Origin: Streptomyces sp. MNU76
Lineage (GTDB): Bacteria; Actinomycetota; Actinomycetes; Streptomycetales; Streptomycetaceae
Reading direction: 5' to 3'
Length of the DNA stretch: 64,000 bases
NCBI RefSeq assembly: GCF_020982545.1
Contig: NZ_JAJKLK010000003.1
Span: 1,302,001-1,366,000 of the forward strand
Every line of letters begins with the position of its first letter. Position 1 is the first letter of the stretch. The position numbers were made by a program, and so were the translations under genes. Positions 56,484-64,000 of this stretch are shown in pieces. The notes under the pieces are model-generated. The model made no database searches. It saw nothing but the letters and a program-made list of their open reading frames with translations, and was not told the DNA's origin.

Positions 56484-56627
56484 TCAAGGGGGCGGGTCCG
56501 CCGGCGGAGGGCCGGGCGTGCTGTCGCTTCCGTCGTCCCGTTCGGCGAATCCGGCCTGGTCCAAGGTGGTGTTGGCCCACTGGTACCGCCCGCCGTGGGC
56601 GATGGCGGCCAGGGGGTTCGGGGGCAT
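56484..56627 (-). CDS. Possible small protein, 47 aa, module fragment
   Basis: ATG 56627 opens PPNPLAAIAHGGRYQWAN and TTLDQAGFAERDD, like the first half of the repeated module (xxxLxxAGF). It then runs into an acidic/Pro-rich tail. It could be a real small gene, or the front part of a broken module gene. It lies between two better-supported genes. Confidence 0.4.
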   Translation of the reverse strand: MPPNPLAAIAHGGRYQWANTTLDQAGFAERDDGSDSTPGPPPADPPP

Positions 56628-56649
56628 CCCCGGGGTCTGCTGGTGTCGT

Positions 56650-57180
56650 TCAGTGGCGGTTCGGCTGCCGTGACTGGACGGCGGCTGGCTGGGTCCGCGG
56701 GCCGGTCGTGCGCGGTGCGGACGGCCCAGGCGGTGCCGGGGCGGAGGGCGCGCGCAGGGCGGCGGCGGTGTGGCGCAGGCGTGCGCGGGCCGCGACATAT
56801 TTCTCGGCCGTCATGATCCGCAGGACTTCGGGGTCGTTGCGCAGCGGCGAGTGGGCGAGATCCTCCACGGCCTCGCGCTGGAAGCCGGTCGTGGCGTAGG
56901 TCAGGGCTTGGGCGAGTGTGTCCAGACCTCGTGTGATCCCGGCGGTGGCCTGGGCGAGCTGGACCAGGGCGACGCGTTCGGGCGGGTAGACCGTCTGCGG
57001 TGTGGTGAACCGTTCCTGCGCGCGTTCGATGGTGTGCTGCAGATGGTGGGCCAGGACGCCGATGTCGTCGGTGAGCGTGATCAGGTCGACGGCGTCGGGG
57101 CTGGTGGGGAATGAGGCGGCCAGTTCCTCCAGACGCCTGGCCAGACAGTCGAATGTGGCCGGAGTGACGGAGGAAGACAT
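56650..57180 (-). CDS. Hypothetical helical protein
   Basis: A 176-residue protein starting MSSSVTPATFDCLARRL at ATG 57180, which overlaps the glycosyltransferase stop. It is helical (DDIGVLAHHLQHTIERA, ERVALVQLAQATAG, TAEKYVAARARLRHTAAAL) with a basic Pro-rich tail. Probably a coiled-coil accessory protein of the array. No domain is known. Confidence 0.6.
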   Translation of the reverse strand: MSSSVTPATFDCLARRLEELAASFPTSPDAVDLITLTDDIGVLAHHLQHTIERAQERFTTPQTVYPPERVALVQLAQATAGITRGLDTLAQALTYATTGFQREAVEDLAHSPLRNDPEVLRIMTAEKYVAARARLRHTAAALRAPSAPAPPGPSAPRTTGPRTQPAAVQSRQPNRH

Positions 57181-57953
57181 CAGACCACCCCGGCCGCAGC
57201 GCTTGTGTCCCGGGCGCGGAGGGCGGCTCGCAGGCTGCGTCCGTAGTTCCACGCATGCCGCCGAGCCTCCGGCTCCAGGACGTCATAGGCGTCCTGGCGG
57301 GTCATCTGGCCTGGGTGTTTGCGGTACCGGTAGACCGGCCGGGGAAGCAGGATCCCGGGGGCGAGGCTGGTGACGCCGAGGGCGGCGCAGTAGTCCTCGC
57401 CCTGGACGAGCCCGCCCATCGGAGCGGCGCGCACCAGGTCGGTGCGGGCGAGGATCGTGGTCGGCCCGATGGGGATGGTGTCCGCCGGTGACTTCCAGTA
57501 CGTCCACACGTCGCCGGCCTCGTGCCGGCCGGGCGGGGCGGGGCATCGCCACAGGGTGGTCGAGCCGTCGGGGTGCAGGTCCTCGCTCCATCCCGCACAC
57601 CAGCCGACCCCCGTCGATTCCAGGATGTTCAGCCGTACGGACATGGCGTCGTCGATGAACTCGTCATCGTCGTCTGCCCAGTTGGTGTACCGGGTGCGGA
57701 CATGGGCGAGGGCCAGGTTCCGGGCGCAGGCGGCGCCGACCGGGCGGGGCAGAGCGAGCGTGCGGACGCGGGAGTCCTGCGCGAGCGGGTCGGGCAGGCG
57801 GTCCGGCGATGCACCGTCGAGCGCGATCACGGCCTCCCACGGCACGGACTGCCGGGTGAGGCTGGCGTGCATGGCGGTCAGGTAGTCGAGCCGGTCTTCG
57901 CGCAGGCGGCTGGCGATGACGACGGTGATCAGGGGCGGGGTGTGCGAGGGCAG
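57180..57953 (-). CDS. Family 2 glycosyltransferase
   Basis: A 257-residue GT-A fold protein. LITVVIASRLREDRL forms the first strand; WEAVIALDGA, then ARNLALAHVRTRY and the acidic nucleotide-sugar site WADDDDEF follow. GEDYCAALGV could supply the catalytic base. The first ATG (57872) would cut off the first strand. The only upstream options are CTG codons, best CTG 57953 with GGAG 7 nt upstream. It may glycosylate a surface or element-encoded molecule. Substrate unknown. Confidence 0.75.
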   Translation of the reverse strand: MPSHTPPLITVVIASRLREDRLDYLTAMHASLTRQSVPWEAVIALDGASPDRLPDPLAQDSRVRTLALPRPVGAACARNLALAHVRTRYTNWADDDDEFIDDAMSVRLNILESTGVGWCAGWSEDLHPDGSTTLWRCPAPPGRHEAGDVWTYWKSPADTIPIGPTTILARTDLVRAAPMGGLVQGEDYCAALGVTSLAPGILLPRPVYRYRKHPGQMTRQDAYDVLEPEARRHAWNYGRSLRAALRARDTSAAAGVV

Positions 57954-57981
57954 GGGGAGGCTCCGGGAAGACGGGAGTGAA

Positions 57982-58572
57982 CTAGCGGCGCGTGGCGGGA
58001 CGCGGGGCGTGGGCCTTCGCCGGGGATGCAGAGGGAGCGCCTAGGGGCGGCGTGCTGCGCGATGCCCGGATAACCGGTGCGGGGTCGAGGGAGGACCAGG
58101 CCGCCGGGTGGTCGGTGAAGGCGGTGCGCGGGTCGACGGCCCAGTCCACGACCGGGCCGATGTCCTCGTGGAGGAGGCTGATCACCTCGATGCCCTCCTT
58201 GTGCAGGATGTACCCCCACTGCATGTCCTGCTTGTCGGCGGTCTCGTCGGTGACCGACATGCGCACCGGCGGGGAGCCGTCCGGGGTGATGAGGTGGTCG
58301 AGGTGACGGCTGGGCCACTGCTCGCCGCCGGTCAGCGTGGCCACGAGCGAGGGCGGGGCGCCGTCGAGGAGGTCGGTGCCGAGCTCGTCCCAGCCGACGG
58401 CGACGTCGTCGATGAGGTGACGGGACATGGCTTCCACGTCGCGTCCGAACTTGTACTGGTAGGCGGCCAGGAGCAGCGGGAGGTGGTGGCTGGGTACGCC
58501 GTCAAGCTGGACGTAAATGCCGCTGTATCCCGTTCCGGTGGTGGGGCGGGCGATGAAGGAGCGCGTGGCCAG
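57982..58572 (-). CDS. Hypothetical protein, probably CTG start
   Basis: A 196-residue protein with ATRSFIARPTTGTGYSGI, HHLPLLLAAYQYKFGRDV, WDELGTDLLDGAP and MQWGYILHKEGIEVISLL. A CTG at 58572 has GGAG 6 nt upstream; a TTG four codons earlier lacks a ribosome site. It is intact and well-coding. The C-terminus is Pro/Ala-rich. Neighbours are a glycosyltransferase and other unknown proteins of the array. No family is recognised. Confidence 0.6.
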   Translation of the reverse strand: MATRSFIARPTTGTGYSGIYVQLDGVPSHHLPLLLAAYQYKFGRDVEAMSRHLIDDVAVGWDELGTDLLDGAPPSLVATLTGGEQWPSRHLDHLITPDGSPPVRMSVTDETADKQDMQWGYILHKEGIEVISLLHEDIGPVVDWAVDPRTAFTDHPAAWSSLDPAPVIRASRSTPPLGAPSASPAKAHAPRPATRR

Positions 58573-58619
58573 AGGGTTCTCCAAGGACGTGCAGGCGGGT
58601 GGTGGTTGACCCTGCGGGG

Positions 58620-59324
58620 TCAGGGGTGGTGGCTCTGGCTCACCGGCCCATCCCTGCGGGGTTGACCCGGGAAGGGGTGGGAGCGCGGTCCTTCGGCGTA
58701 GTGCATGACGATGTGGAAGTCGCGATGGCGCAGGTGCTGCACGGCCCTGACCAGCTGATGCCGGGTCTGCGTGGGTGTGAGGGTGTCGGGGAGGTGGCAT
58801 TCGCCGGTGGCCGGGTCGAGCTGGAAACCACCGCGGAGCAGAGCGCTGTTGGCGCCGATGTAGCCGGAGCGGATCCGCGGACGCCGGTCGGCGTCGAAGG
58901 CGACGTGGACCTGGAGGTGGCCGGGGCTGCTGCGCCGGATCGCGGTGGGGGAGGTGAAGCGGTAGTCGTGCAGCAGCCGGCGCTTCAGCAGGGCCGTGGC
59001 CCGGACGGGGTCGGCGGGTAGGGCGATGCCGCGCGGGGCTTTGAGGCCCTGGGTGTGCTGGTGGCTGGTGTTGGCGGGCAGCATCGGCAGCGCCAGGTAC
59101 TCGCCCGGCCGGTGAGGGCGGGGCATGACGTACAGCTGCAGCCCCCAGTGGTGGGTGAGCACGCCACGGTGGACATCGGTGGTCTCGAAGGAGGTGTACG
59201 GCAGGGGGCCGCTGTCCCAGATCCGGTTGGCTGCCGGGTCGTCGGCGATGGCCACCGCAGTGCTTGAGGGGCGCCAGCCGGGGAGCCGTTCGGCGAGTGC
59301 GTCGGTGAACTCGGTTATGTGCAA
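58620..59324 (-). CDS. Hypothetical protein of the array
   Basis: A 234-residue protein starting at TTG 59324 with GAGGA 7 nt upstream. It has a mixed alpha/beta composition: LPYTSFETTDVHRGV, LQLYVMPRPHRPGEY, LQVHVAFDADRRPRIR, DFHIVMHYAEGPRS. The alternation looks like a beta-rich fold. No motif is recognised. It overlaps the upstream gene by 10 nt. Confidence 0.6.
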   Translation of the reverse strand: MHITEFTDALAERLPGWRPSSTAVAIADDPAANRIWDSGPLPYTSFETTDVHRGVLTHHWGLQLYVMPRPHRPGEYLALPMLPANTSHQHTQGLKAPRGIALPADPVRATALLKRRLLHDYRFTSPTAIRRSSPGHLQVHVAFDADRRPRIRSGYIGANSALLRGGFQLDPATGECHLPDTLTPTQTRHQLVRAVQHLRHRDFHIVMHYAEGPRSHPFPGQPRRDGPVSQSHHP

Positions 59325-59872
59325 GGGCGGTTCCTCGGGCGGTGCGTCGTTGGGATGGGAGGTGCAGGCGGCGGCGTGGTGAGGATCGGTGCCGTCCAGG
59401 TGTCGGCTGCGGTGCGCAGCTGTTTCGACGCACGGGCCAGGTGCGTACGGGCGCCTACCATGCGGTCCGCGAGTGCGTCATGCGCGGCGGCGGTCGCCCG
59501 GGCCCTAGCGGGGCTCGGCGCCTGGTGGGCGAGGTCGGCCAAGCGGCCGAGGTGGTGGACGGCGGAGCCGAGCGCCGCGAGCGCAGCTGCGGTGGGTTCG
59601 GCGGCGCTGGCGATCGTGAGGGCGGTGCGGCGGCTGATGGTCGTGACCCGGTTCGGGTAGCGGGTGGCGGCCCGGTGTCGGAAGGCGTGCTCGCCGGCCA
59701 GGTAGCCGAGCAGGCGGGCGAGGTGGCGGACCTCGTCGTCGAGGATCTCGCTCAGCCCCGGATCGGGGGGCGGCGTGAACTGGTCGGGGAGCGGGAGATG
59801 GTCGGCGACGGTGTTGAGCCGGTCGGCCACGGAGTGCAGCAGCAATCGCTGGTCGAGGTCGGACAGCGGCAT
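59315..59872 (-). CDS. Hypothetical helical protein
   Basis: A 185-residue, Ala/Leu-rich, helical protein (MPLSDLDQRLLLHSVADR, LSEILDDEVRHLARLL, AALGSAVHHLGRLADLAH), with a Pro/Thr-rich tail. Such helical proteins recur in this array (for example 56650 and 63432). It may interact with the overlapping downstream product. Confidence 0.6.
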   Translation of the reverse strand: MPLSDLDQRLLLHSVADRLNTVADHLPLPDQFTPPPDPGLSEILDDEVRHLARLLGYLAGEHAFRHRAATRYPNRVTTISRRTALTIASAAEPTAAALAALGSAVHHLGRLADLAHQAPSPARARATAAAHDALADRMVGARTHLARASKQLRTAADTWTAPILTTPPPAPPIPTTHRPRNRPCT

Positions 59873-60019
59873 CTCCGAGAGGGGGATCGGCCGGGCTACC
59901 GCCGGGCTGTGGCCGGCGGGTTCGGCGGCGTCGGCGGCAGATCGGGCCTGGTCGTCGGTGGAAGGGTCGGCTGGGCGGAGATTCGGTGAGGCGGCGTGGC
60001 GGAAGTTAACGCCGATGCC

Positions 60020-60384
60020 CTAACTGGTGAGCAGCCGCACGGCGGTCTGGATGAGCACGGCGCGGTCACTGGTGCTGTAGGAGGCGGGCAGGACGAACGC
60101 CGACTCGTGCGGGCTGTACTGGAAACGGCAGCCGAACAGCACCATGCGGGCGTCTTCGGGCACCGACCGATACGGTGCGCCCACAACCCCGTCGGGGTAC
60201 CAGCTCAGCATGAGGGTGTGAGCGACCTCCGGTGGGGGCAACCGGTGCGGGGGCTCGGGCTGGGTTCGCTCAACCGGTGGTTCTTGGGAGGAGGGAAGCC
60301 TTCGTACTTTCGGAGCCACTGTCCAGGCAGGTGCCGGGCGAGGGCGGTGGCGAAGGCGGACAGGTCGGTGCGGGATGCGCTCAC
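60020..60384 (-). pseudogene. Small protein with an apparent -1 frameshift
   Basis: GTG 60384 overlaps the upstream stop (GTGA) and opens SASRTDLSAFATALARHL, PGQWLRKYEGFPPP. At about 60265, in a CCCCC run, the coding frame moves -1 to PEVAHTLMLSWYPDGVVG, MVLFGCRFQYSPHESAFV, ending at 60020. Adding one C restores a single frame of about 121 codons. Function unknown. Confidence 0.55.
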
Positions 60385-61271
60385 GGGTTCCTGAGGCGTT
60401 GGGCGGCCTGGTGGTAGCGGGGCAGGAACCGCCGGGAGACCATGTGTGCGGCGCGGACGGCGTCGGAGGGGACCGCGATCGCGTGCGGGGCGTTGTCGTC
60501 GCCGAAGTAGTCGTGGGTGATGCCGTACAGGGACAGCGCACCGACGAGGACCTGCCCGCGGTGCAGCGGGCGGTCGATCACGACGAGCTCAAGGCGATCG
60601 GGGCCGGTGAGGATCGCGGCGCGGGGAACGCGGAATTGCATCCAGGCGCTGGCCAGAGACGCGTTGTCCCACAGGTCGTCGAAGAAGTCGAGCTGGCTGT
60701 CCGGATCGGCGAAGTCGGTTACGTGGGAGCCCCATTCGCCGGGCAGACGGTGACACAGGCCATGGGCGAGGGACTCCAGATCGCTGCCAAAGGTGGCGAT
60801 GCGGACTGCCTCACGCTGGCAACGGCGGTACTCCCGTTGCTGGTTGTCGCGCCACAGTTCTTCGACTCGCTTGCCCGCAGCGGGAGAACCGGCGTCCGCG
60901 AGGATGCGGGGCAGATGGTATTCCACGCCGATGCCTTGCCGGTCGGCATCGGCGAGGAACCGCCTGAGCCGGGCCGGAACGTCGTGGTCGTACCTGTCGT
61001 GGATCAGGACGGAGCCGAAGACACCGCGTGGGCGCCAGAAGCCGTGCTCGGCCAGGAGCGTGTGGGCTGCCGCGGGGGCGTCGGTGCTGGTGACGGCGAT
61101 GACACCGACCTGTTCATGATCGCCGAGGCTGATGGGGGGCATGCGCTCGCCTGCGGGCCCGTCGGCGCCGGGCAACGCGGCGCGCGTGCGGGTGGAGTTG
61201 GTACCGGACGTTGATGAGACGGTCAGCTCCTGCGGCCGGTACGGCGTCGGCTGTTCAGCGGGTTCTGGCAC
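60381..61271 (-). CDS. Protein with a repeated-module segment
   Basis: A 296-residue protein. The part AHTLLAEHGFWRPRGVFG, ADADRQGIGVEYHLPRIL (about 65-115) matches the repeated module. A helical middle (RVEELWRDNQQREYRRC) and a mixed C-terminal half (LELVVIDRPLHRGQVLVG, HDYFGDDNAPHAIAV) follow. GTG 61271 has GAGG five nt upstream. It is one of the larger members of the module family. Role unknown. Confidence 0.65.
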   Translation of the reverse strand: MPEPAEQPTPYRPQELTVSSTSGTNSTRTRAALPGADGPAGERMPPISLGDHEQVGVIAVTSTDAPAAAHTLLAEHGFWRPRGVFGSVLIHDRYDHDVPARLRRFLADADRQGIGVEYHLPRILADAGSPAAGKRVEELWRDNQQREYRRCQREAVRIATFGSDLESLAHGLCHRLPGEWGSHVTDFADPDSQLDFFDDLWDNASLASAWMQFRVPRAAILTGPDRLELVVIDRPLHRGQVLVGALSLYGITHDYFGDDNAPHAIAVPSDAVRAAHMVSRRFLPRYHQAAQRLRNP

Positions 61272-61357
61272 GTGGACCTCGTGTTGTCGGGAGGACGGGG
61301 GCGGGATCGGTTCTCGCCGTGAGCGGGTGCTTCTTCAACCTCGTGGCAGCCTCGTGA

Positions 61358-62077
61358 TCAGGCATGCTGCGTCGGCCGAGGTCTGCTCGCGCAGGCGGAG
61401 CCGATGACGGTGCGTCCGGGGCGGGGAGGGTGTGTGCCGCCGACGAGGGAGGGGCGGCCATCGAGTTCGTCGAGCCAGCTCAGGAGTTTGGGCAGGTTCT
61501 TGTCGGGCCCGAACGCGAGGTAGGTGCCGTCGGCGCTGTCGCAGCCGAACCACTCGGCTATCCCCAGCCTGATCCGGGAGTTGACGCGGCCCATGTGCAC
61601 GCCTTTGCCGCGGGACTTCGCCTCGCGGGCGAGCTGTTCGGCTACGGGGCCGAGTTTCCACTCGGTCGATCCGGCCAGGAACAGGACGTCGAAGTCGTCC
61701 CAGGGCAGCAGCCCGGGGGCATCGCAGCCGTCCTGGGCCGCGTAGGCCGCGGGCACGCCCAGGTCGCGGATGCGGGCCAGCCACGGCAGGGACTCGGTGA
61801 GGGTGCCGGCGGCGTCGAACGGCTCGTCCGGGGCGAGCGCCCACAGGCAGCGATCCGGCCCGTACCGTTCAACGGTCCGGCGCAGCCAGGCGAACCACGC
61901 TTCGGCGCCGGGCCAGTAGCGGCCACGTCCGTCGCTGCCGAACTTGGAGTTGTCACAGGCATACAGCGCACCCTCGGGGATCCGGCTGCCTTGCGCGGGG
62001 GTGGTCATGCAGCCGATGCGTCCGGCGCTCATCGCAGCCCGTATCTCAGGCCCCGAGGGAGTGCCGAGGTAGCGCAC
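61358..62077 (-). CDS. TGT/DpdA-like protein
   Basis: A 239-residue protein from GTG 62077, with GGAGG six nt upstream. The sequence resembles short queuine tRNA-ribosyltransferase-like (DpdA-type) proteins of actinophages: LYACDNSKFG, WFAWLRRTVERYG, ALAPDE, LPWDDFDVLFLAGSTEWKLG, KGVHMGRVNS and CDSADGTYLAFGPD. In TGT enzymes acidic residues in such loops bind the base and attack the ribose. DpdA proteins insert deazapurines into DNA. Whether this one acts on DNA or RNA is unknown; no clear preQ0 genes are seen nearby. Confidence 0.65.
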   Translation of the reverse strand: MRYLGTPSGPEIRAAMSAGRIGCMTTPAQGSRIPEGALYACDNSKFGSDGRGRYWPGAEAWFAWLRRTVERYGPDRCLWALAPDEPFDAAGTLTESLPWLARIRDLGVPAAYAAQDGCDAPGLLPWDDFDVLFLAGSTEWKLGPVAEQLAREAKSRGKGVHMGRVNSRIRLGIAEWFGCDSADGTYLAFGPDKNLPKLLSWLDELDGRPSLVGGTHPPRPGRTVIGSACASRPRPTQHA

Positions 62078-62079
62078 CG

Positions 62080-62249
62080 TGGACCTCCCCGGAGGCGACG
62101 CCGACCGCCGTCCGGGCCACCTGCCGGCCGGGCGGAAGTCCGCGAAGTGGAGCCTGCGGCTGGTGGACCTCGCCATTTCGGGAAGGCGGCACGTTCCTGG
62201 TCTTTGAGCCGGGCGAGGGCGCGGTGAGCGTCGGGTGTGCCTGGTTCAC
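62080..62249 (-). pseudogene. Possible short frameshifted frame upstream of the TGT-like gene
   Basis: GTG 62249 overlaps the upstream stop and opens NQAHP. Then the best-coding frame moves -1 (DAHRALARLKDQERAAF) and again -1 (MARSTSRRLHFADFRPAG), running into the TGT-like gene frame. This may be a small gene with two missing bases or a real leader region. Confidence 0.3.
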
Positions 62250-63163
62250 CGTGTGCGGCCGGGCATGGGGGTGGTCGCCGTCGGTGGCCCCGGACTCGGG
62301 CCCGGCGGGAGACCGGTCCGGGTGATCCGACGCGCGGGGGCCAGGGCACGCATGCGGTCGACAGCGGTGTGCAGGTCCTCGCCGAGACTGCGCAGGGTGG
62401 CCGCGGCGTCCTGGAGGTCGTAGTGGAGGTCGAATCCGTCGTCCTGCTCGGATTCCTTGGCCTTTTCCGCGGCTGCTTCGAAGAACTCGCCGAGCCGTTC
62501 CAGCAGGCCGCTGGTGGGGTCCAGGATCTGGTGCAGCAGGGCGGCGGCGTCCGTAGACGACTCGGCGGCGTTGAGCCGGTCGGTGAGCGCGAGGAGCACG
62601 TCGCCGTAGACGAAGGTGCGGTCCGCGCTGCCGCAGCCGTCCAGGGGTTTGGGGGTGCGGAGCGTCGGCTCAGTTGCGGACACCGCTGTACGGGCGGTGG
62701 GCGAGGAGGGAGTCGGCAGCAGCCCGAGCTGGTCGAGGCGATGTTCGATCGCCTCGACCAGGGGCCGGGCGCTGCCGCCATGCCGGGTTTCGGGCCGGTC
62801 AGGTGCACCGGGGTCGGCGGAGGGCACCGAGTCGTAGAGGACCTCGAACAACGAGGGGTCGTCGGGGTGCTCGCGGGTCGCGATCCAGCCCTCCGGGCTG
62901 CCGGGCGGGCGGTCGGAGGGGGGCTCCTGCGGCGGACCGATGATCAGGTAACTGTCGTCGGGGAGCGATACGCGCACGATGTAGGCGCTGAGCCCGAACT
63001 CGATGTCGCACTCCAGCCCGCGCTCTCGCAGCGGCGTGGTGATGTGCGCGTGGCGGTGCCACAGCTCCTGCCACCACGGGGTGCCCACGTTGTGATGGTC
63101 GGGAAGCGGTGCGAGCGGAGTCACGCGGCGGGCGTCTGGAGTGCTCTCCTGGTCAGCGGCCAC
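62246..63163 (-). CDS. Hypothetical protein of the array
   Basis: A 305-residue protein from GTG 63163. The N-terminal half is mixed (WWQELWHRHAHITTPL, DIEFGLSAYIVRVSL, EGWIATREHPDDPS); the C-terminal half is helical (ADRTFVYGDVLLALTDRL, LERLGEFFEAAAEKAKE, DLHTAVDRMRALAPA). It overlaps the upstream gene by 11 nt. No family is recognised. Confidence 0.65.
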   Translation of the reverse strand: MAADQESTPDARRVTPLAPLPDHHNVGTPWWQELWHRHAHITTPLRERGLECDIEFGLSAYIVRVSLPDDSYLIIGPPQEPPSDRPPGSPEGWIATREHPDDPSLFEVLYDSVPSADPGAPDRPETRHGGSARPLVEAIEHRLDQLGLLPTPSSPTARTAVSATEPTLRTPKPLDGCGSADRTFVYGDVLLALTDRLNAAESSTDAAALLHQILDPTSGLLERLGEFFEAAAEKAKESEQDDGFDLHYDLQDAAATLRSLGEDLHTAVDRMRALAPARRITRTGLPPGPSPGPPTATTPMPGRTR

Positions 63164-63398
63164 GGTTCCTCCGGCGGGAGGCCGGCGTGCGGTGGGGCGG
63201 AGGTATCCGGCGAGCGGGGTCGGTTTCCGGCTTCGGCACCGGACTGAAATCGAGTTCGTACTCGTCGTAGGCGGCGATCAGGCCGTGCTCCATCTGGGCT
63301 TCGCGTTCGGCGATCTGTGCCATGAGGTCGTCGTGCTCGGCCTGGCACTGCTGGTAGTCGGCCCAGTCGGCGTCGTTGAAGTGGGCGGGGCGGTTCAG
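63153..63398 (-). CDS. Small protein, 81 aa, with CTG start
   Basis: CTG 63398 with AGGAG 4 nt upstream opens NRPAHFNDADWADYQQC, AEHDDLMAQIAEREAQM, AAYDEYELDFSPVP, ending with a basic tail. Third-base GC is high throughout. No ATG/GTG/TTG exists at the front. The acidic helix suggests a protein-binding role. It is too short to assign. Confidence 0.5.
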   Translation of the reverse strand: MNRPAHFNDADWADYQQCQAEHDDLMAQIAEREAQMEHGLIAAYDEYELDFSPVPKPETDPARRIPPPHRTPASRRRNRGR

Positions 63399-63431
63399 GG
63401 GACTCCTTGAAGGGGTGGGGGTCTGCCCAGG

Positions 63432-64000
63432 TCAGCGGTGGCGACCGCCCGGTTCGGGCGTGGTTTTTGTTGACGGGCGGTGGCGCCGGGCTCTGGCGGT
63501 GGGAGGGCGTGAGGAAGAAGCGGTGGAAGTCGAGGTGGTCGGTGAGTTCCTGGACTGCGTCACCGAGCACCTGCGACGCGCGCCGCAGACAGGCACGCGC
63601 CGTCGCATGTTCGACGACCATGCGGTTGTCCCGGACGTAGCTGTCGTTCTCTCCGCCCGGCCGGGGCAGTGAGAGCGCGGTCTGCGCGGTCTCGGCGAAG
63701 TGCGGTACGGGCCTGGCTCGACAAGGTGACCGCCGACGCCAGATGGGCGAGGACGGCGCTGCTGGCACGGTTCGTACTGGAGGTGGTCCGGGCGAAGTCT
63801 GCGGTCAGCTGGACGACATCACGGGAGAGAGCCTGTGCGTCGGTGACGTATTGGAGAAGCGCGGTGTAGGACGGCGAGGCCGGGACGTGACCGGTGTCGT
63901 CCAGCAGTTCCCACTGCTCGAACGCGCCGGAGAGTCTGCCCCTTACGGCGTTGAGCGCGTCGATGAGGTGGAGGGTGGTGGCGCGCGGGATCAGTTCACG
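63432..64000 (-). pseudogene. Partial helical protein running off the right edge, with two indels
   Basis: The frame enters at 64000 as RELIPRATTLHLIDALNAV and TALLQYVTDAQALSRDVV (helical). Near 63712 the coding frame moves +1 to VPHFAETAQTALSLP, NRMVVEHATARACLRRA, VQELTDHLDFHRFFL. Near 63466, in an A-run, it shifts again to end with GGRHR at 63432, like many neighbours. It resembles in style the helical proteins at 56650 and 59315. Confidence 0.5.

Noticed and set aside
54776..57286. Treating the whole 836-codon minus frame as one protein
   Set aside because: Only 54776-55963 is well-coding in this frame; the upstream part overlaps better-supported genes in other frames and is Arg/Pro-rich.
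1..64000. tRNA, rRNA or attachment-site search
   Set aside because: By reading I found no cloverleaf, rRNA block or paired att-like repeats; a covariance-model or repeat search would be needed to be certain.

Overview
The window reads as DNA from a high-GC actinomycete, most likely Streptomyces or a close relative. Third codon positions are almost all G or C, GTG and TTG starts are common, genes overlap by ATGA or GTGA, and several proteins belong to families (DUF317, XF1762-like) typical of Streptomyces mobile elements. No rRNA, tRNA or CRISPR array was seen.

Left part (1-9.6 kb) is an accessory junk-and-defence zone. A long TPR/HEAT-like gene is cut by an intact IS3-family element. It is followed by remnants of a histidine kinase and of an unidentified gene, a small coiled-coil protein, a large nucleoside-phosphorylase/TPR fusion with lower GC at third positions, and a scrap of an IS5-type transposase.

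9.6-14.4 kb is a small-enzyme cluster: a NucS-like/DUF5655 protein, a HAD hydrolase, two NUDIX hydrolases and an aminoglycoside-phosphotransferase-like kinase.

14.4-29.6 kb is a defence island. A leftward three-gene pPIWI-RE cassette runs nuclease, then DinG-type helicase, then pPIWI-RE protein. A second IS3-family element sits inside the helicase just after Walker A, so the system is probably off in this strain. Diverging from it is a complete, intact type I restriction-modification operon, hsdM-hsdS-hsdR. A nucleotidyltransferase gene follows.

30.8-64 kb is one long leftward gene array belonging to an integrative or plasmid-borne conjugative element that runs past the right edge. It carries a VirD4/TraG-type coupling ATPase, an XF1762-like protein, a double DnaB-N-domain protein, a C5-cytosine methyltransferase, a PAPS-reductase-like PP-loop protein, a MoxR ATPase with a VWA/HExxH partner, a relaxase-like protein without the usual histidines, a family 2 glycosyltransferase, a TGT/DpdA-like protein, five DUF317 genes, and an unnamed repeated module present in at least six genes. 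Several of these genes carry single-base indels in or near short homopolymer runs, and four appear to use CTG as start codon. Both points need checking against reads and protein data.
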